A DNA stretch of 36,250 nt from Paracoccaceae bacterium (GTDB taxonomy: Bacteria > Pseudomonadota > Alphaproteobacteria > Rhodobacterales > Rhodobacteraceae): contig JAGRMG010000033.1 of assembly GCA_020441385.1 (NCBI GenBank), positions 1 through 36,250 on the forward strand. Direction: 5' to 3'. Below are positions 16,145 through 24,171 of the stretch, piece after piece. Positions within the stretch are counted from its first letter, which is position 1. Each line of letters starts with the position of its first letter. A program made the position numbers and the translations under genes. The notes under the pieces are model-generated. The model worked only from the letters and a program-made list of their open reading frames with translations, was not told where the DNA came from and ran no database searches.

Positions 16145-16173
16145 CCTATACGCGAAACCGCGCGGTTTGTCAA
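16145..16173 (-). promoter_or_regulatory. Predicted GTA operon promoter with palindrome in the spacer
   Basis: Read on the minus strand there is a perfect -35 hexamer TTGACA (16173-16168), a 17-bp spacer and a -10 hexamer TATAGG (16150-16145). Transcription would start near 16138 and leave a leader of about 100 nt before gp1. A perfect 14-bp palindrome, AAACCGCGCGGTTT (16155-16168), fills the spacer and touches the -35 box, the position of a repressor or activator site. In RcGTA the activator GafA works at the orfg1 promoter; whether this palindrome is its target is unknown. Confidence 0.65.
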
Positions 16174-16329
16174 GCGCTTCGGCAACGGATCCGGGCGCGG
16201 ACCGGCCGGTATGGTTGCCCAATTCCTAACGATCGCGTCCCTGGCGGCCGGACGCGGGCACAAATCGCGCCCGTCCCGCCCCAACAGCCGCAGGCGCGAT
16301 CGGGTTCGCCCGGGGAACGCGCCGAATGC

Positions 16330-17379
16330 CTATTCGAACCCGTCCAGCACCGCCCGCGAATAGGGCGCCAGGTCGGCGCCGGCGCTCAGCCGGGCGACCA
16401 GGTCGGGATTGGCCAGGAACAGCTTGCCGAATGCCGCGAGATCGAAGTCGCCCCGGTCGATGCCCTCGGCGGCGAATCCGGGCGTGTAGCCGCCATTACC
16501 GATCAGCGTGCCGGCCCAGCGCCGGCGCAGATAGGCGGTCGAGGTACCGTCCAGATACCCGACCGGATTGTCGGTCACGACACCGGTATGGACATAGGCC
16601 AAACCGCAATCCGACAGGTTTGAAAGGATCAGGTCCAGCGCATCGTTGTCGCCGTCGCTGTATTTCATTTCGCTGAAGTAGGCGGCCGGCGACAGCCGGA
16701 TCCCGACCCGGCCGGCGCCGACGGCCTGCGCGCATGCGCCCGCCACCTCGATGGTGAACCGCGCACGCCCGGCCGCGGTTCCGCCCCAGGCATCGGTGCG
16801 CCTGTTGGTATGCGCGCGCCAGAACTGTTCCGGCAGATAGCCGTTGGCGGCATGGATTTCGACGCCGTCGAACCCGGCCGCGATGGCCCGGCTTGCCGCG
16901 GCGGCATAGGCGGCGATCACCGCGCCGATCTCGGCCCCGCTCAACGGCCGGGGCCGTTCGTGATACAGTTCCAGCCCGCCGACCTGGCGCCTGCGCGCCG
17001 GGTCCAGCACGTCCGAGGCCGACCGCGGCGCGGTCCCGGCAAAATGTGAATGCGACATCCGCCCGGGATGCCAGAGCTGAAGGAAGATGCGCCCGCCCCG
17101 GTCATGCACCGCGTCGGCCACCCCGGCCCAGGCGCGCTGATGACTGTCAAGGAAAATGCCCGGCGTGTCGATGAACCCCTGGATACCGGGCAGGATCAGA
17201 ACCGCCTCGGTGATCAGCAGGCCGGCGTCGGCACGCTCGCCGTAGTGGCGCGCCGCACCCGGTGTGGGCGACAGATCGGCGGTGGCCCTGTTGCGCGTGC
17301 AGGGCGCCAGCACGATCCGGTTCGGCAACGTCAGCCGCGGGGTCAGGCGGTAGGGCCGGAACAGCGCGTCAAGGGTCAT
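16330..17379 (-). CDS. Old Yellow Enzyme family ene-reductase (NemA-like NADH:flavin oxidoreductase)
   Basis: The 349-residue FMN-dependent TIM-barrel enzyme reduces activated C=C bonds such as those of enones, maleimides or unsaturated acids. Landmarks are LAPCTRNRA (24-32) in strand 1, QLWHPGR (101-107), the substrate-binding His176-x2-Asn179 pair with Tyr181 as proton donor (IHAANGYLPEQF) and the HTNRRTDAWGG turn. The late FMN phosphate loop is GNGGYTP. ATG at 17379 overlaps the dctM stop as ATGA, so it is the last gene of the ten-gene catabolic operon. Its substrate is not known, but the operon suggests reduction of an unsaturated intermediate. Confidence 0.93.
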   Translation of the reverse strand: MTLDALFRPYRLTPRLTLPNRIVLAPCTRNRATADLSPTPGAARHYGERADAGLLITEAVLILPGIQGFIDTPGIFLDSHQRAWAGVADAVHDRGGRIFLQLWHPGRMSHSHFAGTAPRSASDVLDPARRRQVGGLELYHERPRPLSGAEIGAVIAAYAAAASRAIAAGFDGVEIHAANGYLPEQFWRAHTNRRTDAWGGTAAGRARFTIEVAGACAQAVGAGRVGIRLSPAAYFSEMKYSDGDNDALDLILSNLSDCGLAYVHTGVVTDNPVGYLDGTSTAYLRRRWAGTLIGNGGYTPGFAAEGIDRGDFDLAAFGKLFLANPDLVARLSAGADLAPYSRAVLDGFE

Positions 17380-18674
17380 TGGATCAGTCCCGCCACTCTC
17401 GGCACAAAGAGGGTCAGGCCAGGCCAGAACGCGATGCCCAGCAACACGACGATCTCGGCCGCCAGAAACGGCAGGACCGCGCGGGCGACGGTCATGAGGC
17501 TGGTATTCGCCAGCGGCGCCACCATGAACAGGCACAGGCCCAGCGGCGGCGTCAGCAGCCCCAGCAGCAGCCCGACCATCAGCCAGATGCCGAATTGCAG
17601 CGGATGCAGCCCCAGACCGTCGACCATCACCGGCATCAGCAATGGCCCGAGAATGATCATGTTGGCCAGCGCATCCATGAACGCGCCCACCACCAGCAGC
17701 AGCCCGGTCAGGATCAGGATCGCGATCACCGGGTTTTCCGAGATCGTCAGCAGCAGGTTCAGCAGTTCCTGCGGCACGCGCTGAAAGGTCAGGATGCGCG
17801 AAAACACGAAGGCCGTCGAAACGATGAACAGCGCCGAGGCCGAGATCCGCACGGTTTCGGCCAGCGCCGTACCGAGGACGCGAGGCGAAAGCTTCCGGTA
17901 GAGCAGGCCGAGAAACAGCGAATAGAGAACCGCCGCCGCGCCCGCCTCGGTCGGGGTGAAGACGCCCAGCACGATGCCGCCGATCAGAAATAGCGGAATG
18001 GTCACGACCGGCGCCGCGCGCAGCACCGCCTCCAAGATCTCGCCGGCCCCCGAAGGCAGGTAGATCTCGCCATAACCGTGCCGCAGGCTGGCGACGAAGG
18101 CGACCGCCATCAGCGCAACGCCGATCAGCAGCCCGGGCACGATGCCGGCGGCGAACAGCCCGCCGATGGAAATGCCCAGATGCGCGCCGATGATGATCAT
18201 CACGGTCGAGGGCGGGATGATGGCGCCGATCAGCGCGCTGGCCGCGGTCACGGCGGCCGAGAACCCGGCCGGATAGCGTTCGCGGATCATCGACGGGATC
18301 ATGATCGACCCGACCGAGGCGAGATCACCGAAGATCGAGCCGGAAATGCCGGCAAACAGCATGCTGGCGGTGACGTTGACATGCGCCAGCCCGCCGCGCA
18401 TCCATCCGACCATGATCCGCGCCAGCGCGATCAGCCGCTCGGTCAGTTCGAACCGGTTCAGCAATTCGCCGGTCAGCACGAACATCGGCAACGCCAGCAA
18501 CGCGAATTTCGCAATTGAATCATACATTTCGGTGACGATCAGCAGCGGCGGCAGCCTCGTGCCGGAAAACAGCAGGAAAATCGCCGAAGACAGGCCCAGC
18601 GCCACCGCGACCGAGGCGTTGATCGCCAGCAGCACGAAGAACGGCAGCAGCAGGTACAGGCTGACGATCTCCAC
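17376..18674 (-). CDS. dctM: TRAP transporter large permease (DctM family), first system
   Basis: The 432-residue inner-membrane protein forms the transport domain of a tripartite ATP-independent periplasmic transporter. About a dozen hydrophobic segments are visible, with the family motifs FAGISGSIFGDLASVGSIMIPSM and ASALIGAIIPPSTVMIIIGAHLG and the repeat PTEAGAAAVLYSLFLG. GTG at 18674, 5 nt after the dctQ stop, was chosen; the in-frame extension upstream to 18806 lies inside dctQ and is arginine rich. It couples Na+ import to substrate uptake together with the adjacent DctP and DctQ proteins. Confidence 0.93.
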   Translation of the reverse strand: MEIVSLYLLLPFFVLLAINASVAVALGLSSAIFLLFSGTRLPPLLIVTEMYDSIAKFALLALPMFVLTGELLNRFELTERLIALARIMVGWMRGGLAHVNVTASMLFAGISGSIFGDLASVGSIMIPSMIRERYPAGFSAAVTAASALIGAIIPPSTVMIIIGAHLGISIGGLFAAGIVPGLLIGVALMAVAFVASLRHGYGEIYLPSGAGEILEAVLRAAPVVTIPLFLIGGIVLGVFTPTEAGAAAVLYSLFLGLLYRKLSPRVLGTALAETVRISASALFIVSTAFVFSRILTFQRVPQELLNLLLTISENPVIAILILTGLLLVVGAFMDALANMIILGPLLMPVMVDGLGLHPLQFGIWLMVGLLLGLLTPPLGLCLFMVAPLANTSLMTVARAVLPFLAAEIVVLLGIAFWPGLTLFVPRVAGLIQ

Positions 18675-18678
18675 GCGC

Positions 18679-19170
18679 CTAGCCCCGGCCGGCGTCAAGA
18701 AAGGCGCGAATGTCGCGGGCCAGATGGCGCAGCGTGAACAGAACCATGAACGAAGCCCCGAGCGGCAGCGCGATCTTGACCCAGAGCGTCGAGAGGCCGA
18801 GAACATGGTTGAACGTGTGGGTGGCGCGGGTCAGCCAGTCCAGCCCCAGCCAGACGACCAGCCCGGCGAAGGCCAGCGTCGCCAGCCGCGCGAGGATGGC
18901 GCAGGCCGCCCGCCCGCGCCGCGGCAGCATGTCGACCAGCGTGGGGATAGAAACCTGCACGTCGCGCGCCACCAGTTCGGCCGCGCCAAGAAACACCAGC
19001 CAGACCAGCGCGAAAACCGCTCCCGCCTCGGACCAGCGCAGCGGATCCTCCAGCAGATAGCGCCAGATCACCTGGGCCGCCATCGCGGCGGTGATGATCA
19101 GCAACGCCAGCACCGAAAGGGCCAGCGCCGCCCTCTCCAGCCCCCACGCGATCCGCGTCAGCAGGCGCAT
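18679..19170 (-). CDS. dctQ: TRAP transporter small permease (DctQ family), first system
   Basis: The 163-residue membrane protein has four hydrophobic helices (roughly 10-35, 45-68, 92-112 and 127-150) and the family motif WRYLLEDPLRWSEAGAVFALVWLVFLGAAE. DctQ anchors and supports the DctM transport domain. It starts 6 nt after the binding-protein stop codon and ends 4 nt before dctM, so the three TRAP genes form one transcriptional block. Confidence 0.92.
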   Translation of the reverse strand: MRLLTRIAWGLERAALALSVLALLIITAAMAAQVIWRYLLEDPLRWSEAGAVFALVWLVFLGAAELVARDVQVSIPTLVDMLPRRGRAACAILARLATLAFAGLVVWLGLDWLTRATHTFNHVLGLSTLWVKIALPLGASFMVLFTLRHLARDIRAFLDAGRG

Positions 19171-19176
19171 GCCCGA

Positions 19177-20202
19177 TCAGCCGCGGATGCGGGCGATCAG
19201 GTCGGGGTCTATGCCCGACTGGTCCCAGGTCGCCAGCGCCAGCTTGCGCCACTCGGCCATCTCGCCTTCATCGGGCGAATAAATCGCCATGCCGTCGGCC
19301 TCCAGCTTGGCCAGGAATTTCTGTTCGACTTCCCGGTCCAGCGCACTGCCCTCGTCCGCCGCGATCTGGGCGGCCTGCATGAACGGATCGCGGATGTCCC
19401 CGGGCATCTCCTCCCAGGTCGCGGCATTGATCACCTGCAACTGACCGACCCAGTTCGAAGGTACCCTCGTGCCGAAACCCAGGATCTCGGCAAAGCCCGC
19501 GATCGAGGTCCAGATCGGTTGCACGAACATGCCGTCGATCACGCCCTGCTGGATGCCGGAATAGCTCTCGCCCCAGGGCAGCGGCGTCGGAATCGCGCCC
19601 CAGCCCGACAGCGTGTTCATGTCGATCACGGCGCCACCAAAGGACGACCGCATCTTGATCCCCTTCAGGTCGGCCGGCGTCTTCACCTCGCGCAGGCGGT
19701 TGCTTATCAGCCGGTAGCCGCCGCCACCGACGATCGGCAGCATCTTCAGCGGCATGTCGGTTTCGGCCCTGGCAAAGCGTTCCATCATCAGATCGGACCT
19801 GACCGATGCCAGCGCCTCGTCCCAGCTCGGATAGAGGAACGGCAGATCCATGAAATGAAAGGCATCGGTAAAGCCGGCGAAGGACGCGGTGGCGTTGCTG
19901 GCGATGTCGAACAGCCCGTTCTGCACGCCTTCCAGCTGGCCCATGTCGCTGGCCAGCTGCGACGAGGGATAGATCTCGATGGTCACATCGACATCGAACT
20001 GCTCGGCCAGGATCTCGGGGATGCGGCGGATCGAGATATCGGTCGGATCGCCCTCGCGGCCGTTCAGGCCGGCAACGATCGGCCGGTCCCAGCCGCGCCG
20101 CCCCTGCGCCCGCAGGATCGACGGCGCCGCCATCGCGCCGGCGCCGATGGCGGCGGCCCCGGCCAGAAAGTCCCGGCGGGACGTTTTGGTTGTCGTTGTC
20201 AT
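19177..20202 (-). CDS. dctP: TRAP transporter substrate-binding protein (DctP family) with Tat signal
   Basis: The 341-residue periplasmic protein binds the substrate for the DctQM permeases. Its N-terminus carries a twin-arginine signal (TSRRDFLAGAAAIGAGAMAAPSILRAQG, Arg9-Arg10), so it is exported folded. The mature protein has the DctP layout: IYPSSQLASDMGQLEGVQNG, FLYPSWDEALAS, then LKGIKMRSSFGG and the SGIQQGVIDGMFVQP segment. ATG at 20202 was preferred over GTG at 20211 because a GGGAG site lies 8 nt upstream. The ligand, probably a carboxylate, cannot be predicted. It follows the PrpD gene by 36 bp. Confidence 0.93.
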   Translation of the reverse strand: MTTTTKTSRRDFLAGAAAIGAGAMAAPSILRAQGRRGWDRPIVAGLNGREGDPTDISIRRIPEILAEQFDVDVTIEIYPSSQLASDMGQLEGVQNGLFDIASNATASFAGFTDAFHFMDLPFLYPSWDEALASVRSDLMMERFARAETDMPLKMLPIVGGGGYRLISNRLREVKTPADLKGIKMRSSFGGAVIDMNTLSGWGAIPTPLPWGESYSGIQQGVIDGMFVQPIWTSIAGFAEILGFGTRVPSNWVGQLQVINAATWEEMPGDIRDPFMQAAQIAADEGSALDREVEQKFLAKLEADGMAIYSPDEGEMAEWRKLALATWDQSGIDPDLIARIRG

Positions 20203-20238
20203 TGTCCTCACTCCCTTGGTTGCGATCGTTCCCGGTCT

Positions 20239-21600
20239 TCATTCGTCCTGAAACAGCGATCCGGCATCAGGCAGGGTGTCGATGGATTGCAGCCGTTCGA
20301 ACAGAATCCGCGCCCGGTGTTCGGCCAGCCCGCTCCACTCGGCGCAGCCCGCGAACTTGCGCCACAGTTCATCCGGCGACAGCGGCGCATCGGCATGCCC
20401 GCTGGCGCGGCGGATCCTGGGGCTTTCGATCCGGCTTCCGTCGCGCATGGTCAGGACGATCCAGTCCTCGGGCGCGGCATTGGGATAGCCGGGGTCGTAG
20501 ATCTCCCCTCGTTCTATCGCCGCCGCGCCGATCAGACGGCGCAGTTCGCCATCGCCGAGCGCCGCCTGCGACACCTCGGCCATGCCGACCTTGCCAAATC
20601 GCAGCGCGGCCGCCACGGCGAACTGGGCGCTGAACTTGGCCTCGGCCGGAATCGCCGGATCGCCAAACGGCATGACGGCGGCGAACTTGCGGCTGATGCG
20701 GATTTCCATGCCCGCGATGTCGGCGGTATCCAGCGGCGTCTGCGCCATCAGCGCCAGGGCGGCGTCGATGATGCGCTGCGAGGCGCCGACGGTCGGGTAT
20801 TTCTTGATGTTCAGCCCGGCCTCGGCCGACCGCCAGCGGCGGCCGAACTGCGGCGGCGTTTTCAGATCGACATTGCCCCTTGGGCTGAGTGCGGCCAGCA
20901 GCCCCGCCGGCCCTTCCAGAACGTCGCCGCGGGCGGTGAACCCGGCGCGGGCCAGCAGCGCGGCGCGCACCCCCGCCTCGGCCGCGCGGCCGGCATGATA
21001 GGGTTTGGCCATAGACCCGAAATTGCCCATCACCCCGCCCGAATGCGACGCCGACAGCGCGATGGCATGGCCCGCGCCCGCGCCGTCCAGCCCCAGCACA
21101 TGCGCGGCCGCCGCGGCGGCGCCGACCGGGCCCAGCACGGCGGTCGGATGCCAGCCCTTGGAATGGAAATGATCGGCCTCGCGCAGCATCAGATCGCCCC
21201 AGATCTCGTAGCCCGCCAGGTAGGCCCGCGCCATGCGCGCCCCGTCTGCGCCCGACACCTGGGCACAGGCCAGGATGGCCGCCACCAGCACCGCGCTGGG
21301 ATGGTTGGAAAACATGTAGTCGTCGTAATCCAGCGCATGCGCGGCGGTGGCGTCGATCAGGGCGGCCAGTTCCGGGGCCGCGCGGCCCCGGCCCAGAAGA
21401 CAGACCGATCCCTTCCCGTCCGATCGGCCCGCCACATAGTCGCGCAGGATGACGCTCACCGGCTCGTCCCGCCCCGCCAGCAGGCAGGCAATCGCGTCGG
21501 TAAAGCCCAGCCGTGCCGTCGACAGCGCCGCCGCCGGGATCGCGGCCGTTGCGATCCCGGCGGCAAAGTCTCCGGCAGCGCGGGTCAGCGGCGCGGTCAT
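20239..21600 (-). CDS. MmgE/PrpD family protein, first copy
   Basis: The 453-residue protein belongs to the MmgE/PrpD family, which includes 2-methylcitrate dehydratase, cis-aconitate decarboxylase and iminodisuccinate epimerase. Conserved segments are AHALDYDDYMFSNHPSAVL, YEIWGDLMLREADHFHSKGWHPTAVLG, GGVMGNFGSMAKPYHAGRAAE and IKKYPTVGASQRIIDAAL. ATG at 21600 overlaps the preceding stop as ATGA; an in-frame start at 21645 is less likely. A close relative is encoded at 27923-29287. The reaction is likely dehydration, decarboxylation or isomerisation of a di- or tricarboxylate, but the exact step is open. Confidence 0.9.
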   Translation of the reverse strand: MTAPLTRAAGDFAAGIATAAIPAAALSTARLGFTDAIACLLAGRDEPVSVILRDYVAGRSDGKGSVCLLGRGRAAPELAALIDATAAHALDYDDYMFSNHPSAVLVAAILACAQVSGADGARMARAYLAGYEIWGDLMLREADHFHSKGWHPTAVLGPVGAAAAAAHVLGLDGAGAGHAIALSASHSGGVMGNFGSMAKPYHAGRAAEAGVRAALLARAGFTARGDVLEGPAGLLAALSPRGNVDLKTPPQFGRRWRSAEAGLNIKKYPTVGASQRIIDAALALMAQTPLDTADIAGMEIRISRKFAAVMPFGDPAIPAEAKFSAQFAVAAALRFGKVGMAEVSQAALGDGELRRLIGAAAIERGEIYDPGYPNAAPEDWIVLTMRDGSRIESPRIRRASGHADAPLSPDELWRKFAGCAEWSGLAEHRARILFERLQSIDTLPDAGSLFQDE

Positions 21601-22526
21601 TGCTGCGCTTTCCAGGCATCGAGGATTTCGCCCCCGGTGGCGCACCAGATGCCGCCCGTCCGGGCCATGTGATCCAGCGTCTGCTCCAGCGCGGCGATGC
21701 GGTGCGGCGCGCCGATCAGCCGTGGATGCAGCGGCAGCGCCAGCAACCGCCCGCCCTTGCGCCCGGCCTCGTCATGCAGGAAGTCGAACGCGTCGATCAG
21801 CTGTTCGGCATAGTCCCAGGCGGGACGCTTGTACTCCTCGATCAGCCGCTGGTCGGACAACTCGAAGCCCAGCGGCATCGCGTGCAAGCCCGCCGCCCCG
21901 CCGGTCATGGCGAACGGCAGTTCGTCGCTCACCCAGTCGCAGGTGTAGTCGAACCCGGCCTCGGCCACCAGGCGCGTCGTATTGCGCGACAACGCGCCGG
22001 CCGGCGCGTACCAGCCGCGCGGCGCGCTCTCCAGAACCCCGGCCAGCGTGTCGCGGGCGCCGATCACAAGCGCGCGTTCATCCTCCTCCGACAGGTGATC
22101 GCCATGCAGATGCCCCATGTCGCGGCCATGCGCGACGATTTCGAATCCCGCCTCCCGGCAATCCCGCGCGAGGGCCGGATAAAGTTCGGCCAGGCGGCTG
22201 GACATGGCGACCGTCGCGGTGAGACCGCGCTCGCGGATCGCCTTGATGACCCTGTAAAGGCCGACGCGGATGCCGTAATCGGCCAGCGTGTAGTTCCAGT
22301 AGTCGGGATAAAGCCGGGCCAGCCCTCCGGGCGGCATGAAGGGCTCGGGCCTGGGGTTCATGTCGAAGGGAAAGAACTCCAGCACCGGCACCAGCCAGAC
22401 GGCCACCCTCGCGCCGCCCGGCCACTCCACCGGCTTGCGGTCGGGCAGAAAGGAGGCCCCGTAAAGGTCGTGATCCTGCCCGCGCTTGCGGCCGGGATAC
22501 TCCAGATAGCCAGGCTCCAGCGTCAT
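21597..22526 (-). CDS. NodB-fold deacetylase-like protein (PuuE/imidase-type), first copy
   Basis: The 309-residue protein has the polysaccharide-deacetylase (NodB) fold but lacks the TFDDG motif of true chitin/xylan deacetylases. It carries instead VEWPGGARVAVWLVPVLEFFPFD, DYGIRVGLYRVIKAIRERGLTATVAMSS, VAHGRDMGHLHG and the GWYAPAGALS strand, the pattern of PuuE-type allantoinases and cyclic-imide hydrolases. It is cytoplasmic (no signal peptide). ATG at 22526 overlaps the stop of its paralog upstream as ATGA. A hydrolase acting on a cyclic amide, imide or ureide is the best guess; the substrate is not known. Confidence 0.85.
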   Translation of the reverse strand: MTLEPGYLEYPGRKRGQDHDLYGASFLPDRKPVEWPGGARVAVWLVPVLEFFPFDMNPRPEPFMPPGGLARLYPDYWNYTLADYGIRVGLYRVIKAIRERGLTATVAMSSRLAELYPALARDCREAGFEIVAHGRDMGHLHGDHLSEEDERALVIGARDTLAGVLESAPRGWYAPAGALSRNTTRLVAEAGFDYTCDWVSDELPFAMTGGAAGLHAMPLGFELSDQRLIEEYKRPAWDYAEQLIDAFDFLHDEAGRKGGRLLALPLHPRLIGAPHRIAALEQTLDHMARTGGIWCATGGEILDAWKAQQ

Positions 22527-23458
22527 CCGTTCATCTCCTGCAAGCGGGCCAGGTCGCGGTCATGGTAATGGTCGAGGTAATGCCGGGCGATCTCGCGCGC
22601 GGTGGCGTGCCAGACGCCCTCGTGGCCCAGCACATATTCGATCGCCTCGGCCAACGGGCCATGACGGTGCGGATAGCCGATCATCCATGGGTGCAGCGGC
22701 AGGCACATGACGGTGCCGCTTTCCTCGCCCTCGGCATAAAGCCGGTCGAACTGCGCCTTGATCATGCGGGCATAGTCGCGGGGTGAACCGGCGCCGGTAT
22801 GCAGCGCCGTCCAGTCGTTGATCTGCAACGAATACGGCAGGCTGATCAGCCGGCCGCAATCGGTGATGACCGGCTGCGGCTGGTCGTCATGGAACAGATC
22901 CAGCGTGTAGTGCACGCCCTCGCGGGCCAGCACGTTCATGGTCTGCGGCGAATTGGACAGCGCCGGCGACAGCCAGCCCGACAGATTCTGCCCGGAATGC
23001 CGCTTGATCGAATCGCGCACGTCGCGGACCAGTTCGGCCTCCTGCTCCGGGTCCATGCCGTACATGTAGCGGGTGTTGTAGACCCCGTGCGAAAACAGCT
23101 CCCATCCCCGGTCGGCCATGGCGCGGCCGATCTCGGGGAAGTGGTCCAGTACCGCGACGTTGAGCGAGATCGACGCCGTGACGCCCAGCCGGTCGAACAT
23201 TTCCGCCATCCGCCAGAAGCCGACCCGGTTGCCGAAATCCCGGATGCCGTAATGCAGCACATCCGGGTTGGGCCGAAACCAGCTGTGGCGTGCCGGGTTG
23301 GCAGGCGGGGCGAGTTCGTAGAACTCGACATTGGGCGCGACCCAGAAGGCCAGGCGCTTGCCGCCCGGCCACTCGATCCTGGGCCGGTCTCGCCAGGGGT
23401 TGAAATGGTAAAGGCCCGGCGTCTCGGCCTTGTCGCTGTCCGGGATCGGCCAGGTCAT
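22523..23458 (-). CDS. NodB-fold deacetylase-like protein (PuuE/imidase-type), second copy
   Basis: The 311-residue paralog of the following gene shares its layout: RIEWPGGKRLAFWVAPNVEFYELAPP, HYGIRDFGNRVGFWRMAEMFDRLGVTASISLN, ELFSHGVYNTRYMYG and GWLSPALSNSPQTM. It too lacks the classical TFDDG metal motif and a signal peptide. ATG at 23458 overlaps the preceding stop as ATGA. Two adjacent copies may form a heteromer or act on successive substrates. The Met-Tyr-Gly replacing His-Leu-His-Gly in the metal-site segment suggests the two do not have identical chemistry. Confidence 0.85.
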   Translation of the reverse strand: MTWPIPDSDKAETPGLYHFNPWRDRPRIEWPGGKRLAFWVAPNVEFYELAPPANPARHSWFRPNPDVLHYGIRDFGNRVGFWRMAEMFDRLGVTASISLNVAVLDHFPEIGRAMADRGWELFSHGVYNTRYMYGMDPEQEAELVRDVRDSIKRHSGQNLSGWLSPALSNSPQTMNVLAREGVHYTLDLFHDDQPQPVITDCGRLISLPYSLQINDWTALHTGAGSPRDYARMIKAQFDRLYAEGEESGTVMCLPLHPWMIGYPHRHGPLAEAIEYVLGHEGVWHATAREIARHYLDHYHDRDLARLQEMNG

Positions 23459-24147
23459 CTTGCAGTCTCCCCAAGCTTGGCCGCCGCCCTTTCGGCCGCC
23501 GCGCGGCGCGCCTCGCCGAACCCCGCGGCCATGGCGCACACGGCTTTGACCAGGTCGGGCGGCGCGGTTTCGGGCGAACCGGCGTCAAACAGCGGCTGCG
23601 GATCGTATTCGATCATCAACTGGATCGTCTCGGCGGCCCTGCGGCCCTGGATTTCGGCCACCAGCGCCAGCGCCCCGTCGATACCCGCCGAAACCCCGGC
23701 GGTTGTCAGGATATTGCCGTCTCGCACCACCCGCTCGGCCACCGGCTGCGCGCCGAACAGCGACAGCAGCGGCAACGACAGCCAGTGGCAGGCGGCACGC
23801 CGGCCGGTCAGCAGACCGGCAGCGGCCAGCACCAGCGAGCCCGTACAGACCGACATCGCCCATTTCGCCCCCGCCGCCTGGGCACGCAGAAAGGCCAGCG
23901 TCCGCGCATCCTCCATCAGATCCTGCTGCCCCGGACCGCCGGGCACGACGATCACGTCGTATTGCCCGGCGCCTTCGAAGGACATGGTGGGCTGAATGAC
24001 AAAGCCGGTATCGGACGCGATCGGCCCGGTATCCTTCCAGACCAGATCGAGCGTGGTGCCCTGCATCCGGCTGAATACCTCGTAGGGGCCGGTCAGGTCC
24101 AGTTGCGTAACCTTCGGAAAGGCCAGAATGGCGATGCTCGCGCTCAT
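23455..24147 (-). CDS. DJ-1/PfpI family protein, isonitrile hydratase-like
   Basis: The 230-residue protein has the DJ-1/PfpI fold. The nucleophile is Cys101 in SVCTGSLVLAAAGLLTGRRAACHW, next to Thr102, and Asp17 lies in TQLDLTGPYEVF. These residues and numbers match the isocyanide hydratase InhA (Cys101, Thr102, Asp17), which converts isonitriles to N-formamides; the overall length is also the same. An AraC-type regulator is excluded because the protein ends after the DJ-1 domain. It lies 24 bp after the CoA-transferase gene. In this context it could hydrate a nitrogen-containing intermediate, but family members without known substrate are common. Confidence 0.85.
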   Translation of the reverse strand: MSASIAILAFPKVTQLDLTGPYEVFSRMQGTTLDLVWKDTGPIASDTGFVIQPTMSFEGAGQYDVIVVPGGPGQQDLMEDARTLAFLRAQAAGAKWAMSVCTGSLVLAAAGLLTGRRAACHWLSLPLLSLFGAQPVAERVVRDGNILTTAGVSAGIDGALALVAEIQGRRAAETIQLMIEYDPQPLFDAGSPETAPPDLVKAVCAMAAGFGEARRAAAERAAAKLGETAR

Positions 24148-24171
24148 TGCCCCCGCCTCACGACATGCCCC

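Noticed and set aside
1974-16173. Interpretation of the structural gene block as a prophage
   Set aside because: No integrase, attachment site, replication, repressor or lysis genes are present, the small terminase lacks a DNA-binding domain, and gene order matches RcGTA.
16034-16284. Short minus-strand frames upstream of gp1
   Set aside because: They overlap the predicted promoter and leader and show no family resemblance or ribosome site.
18301-21672. A 1123-residue open frame on the plus strand
   Set aside because: Low-complexity composition and complete overlap with clearly recognised TRAP and PrpD genes on the minus strand indicate a chance frame.
23458-23539. N-terminal extension of the second NodB-fold protein to 23539
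   Set aside because: The extra sequence lies inside the DJ-1 gene and is Arg/Gly rich, while ATG at 23458 gives a coupled ATGA junction.
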